From: an uncultured Oxalobacter sp.
Lineage (GTDB): Bacteria; Pseudomonadota; Gammaproteobacteria; Burkholderiales; Burkholderiaceae_D
Direction of reading: 5' to 3'
NCBI GenBank assembly: GCA_934401755.1
Contig: CAKRSU010000041.1
Coordinates: 1-10,024, forward strand
DNA: 10,024 bases
Part shown: piece by piece, positions 9,950 to 10,024 of the stretch
Position numbering within the stretch: the stretch's first letter is position 1
How the letters are laid out: each line of letters starts with the position of its first letter
Position numbers and translations under genes: made by a program
The notes under the pieces: model-generated
What the model saw: only the letters and a program-made list of their open reading frames with translations
The model's database searches: none
What the model was told of the DNA's origin: nothing

Positions 9950-10024
9950 CTAACCGGCGATTTTCTATCCTCCCAGCTCGTCTCCAAGCAAGTACTTTCG
10001 ACGTTTATGTGCTTAACTACTGTG
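9950..10024 (-). rRNA. rrf: 5S ribosomal RNA, 3' part (gene continues beyond the window)
   Basis: The minus strand reads the typical second half of a bacterial 5S rRNA: GTTAAGC just inside the edge, then GAAAGTACTTG, GGAGACGAGCTGGGAGGATAG and finally TCGCCGGTTAG, followed at once by a strong terminator. About 75 of the usual 115-120 bases are present and the 5' part lies outside. It is presumably the last gene of an rRNA operon pointing towards the cas genes. The exact 3' end is uncertain by a few bases. Confidence 0.8.

Noticed and set aside
9896..10012. Inverted duplication of the 5S gene
   Set aside because: The two complementary stretches are not in mirror order, and the direct-orientation block match to 5S explains the segment better.

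Overview
The window is a nearly complete type I-E CRISPR-Cas locus. Every gene is on the minus strand, so it reads from right to left. Base composition is moderately AT-rich, Shine-Dalgarno sites are strong (AGGAGG type), and protein wording is typical of low-GC Gram-positive relatives. A fused Cas2-exonuclease is also present. Together these suggest a Bacillota genome, and the 5S rRNA wording makes Negativicutes (Selenomonas/Megasphaera-like) my best guess. This taxonomic placement is inference and no species can be named.

Layout in transcription order: the right edge (10024 to about 9950) holds the 3' part of a 5S rRNA gene, followed by a strong intrinsic terminator (9944-9916). Next comes a GC-rich, hairpin-rich segment (9918-9790) that looks like a second, degenerate 5S 3' part split by an insertion. 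A second terminator follows (9789-9761), then an AT-rich stretch with a possible -10 box (9699-9694). The cas operon then runs without a break: cas3, cse1/casA, cse2/casB, cas7/casC, cas5/casD, cas6/casE, cas1 and cas2. Gaps range from a 10-base overlap to about 40 bases, so this is almost certainly one transcription unit. After cas2, only 38 bases separate its stop codon from the first CRISPR repeat. Three identical repeats and two 32-base spacers are visible before the left edge cuts the array.

The parts work together as follows. Cas1-Cas2 integrates new spacers next to the leader. Cas6e cuts the array transcript into crRNAs. Cse1, Cse2, Cas7, Cas5 and Cas6e assemble on the crRNA as Cascade, which finds target DNA. 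Cas3 is then recruited to nick, unwind and degrade the target. All effector proteins look intact.

The most interesting point is in Cas2. It carries the C-terminal DnaQ-like (DEDDh) exonuclease domain known from some type I-E systems, but four of the five catalytic positions are replaced (D to N, E to V, H to Y, D to K). The fold appears intact while the trimming activity is probably lost. Other points worth a look are the very short leader, which may overlap the cas2 coding end, and the degenerate 5S-like segment upstream of cas3.
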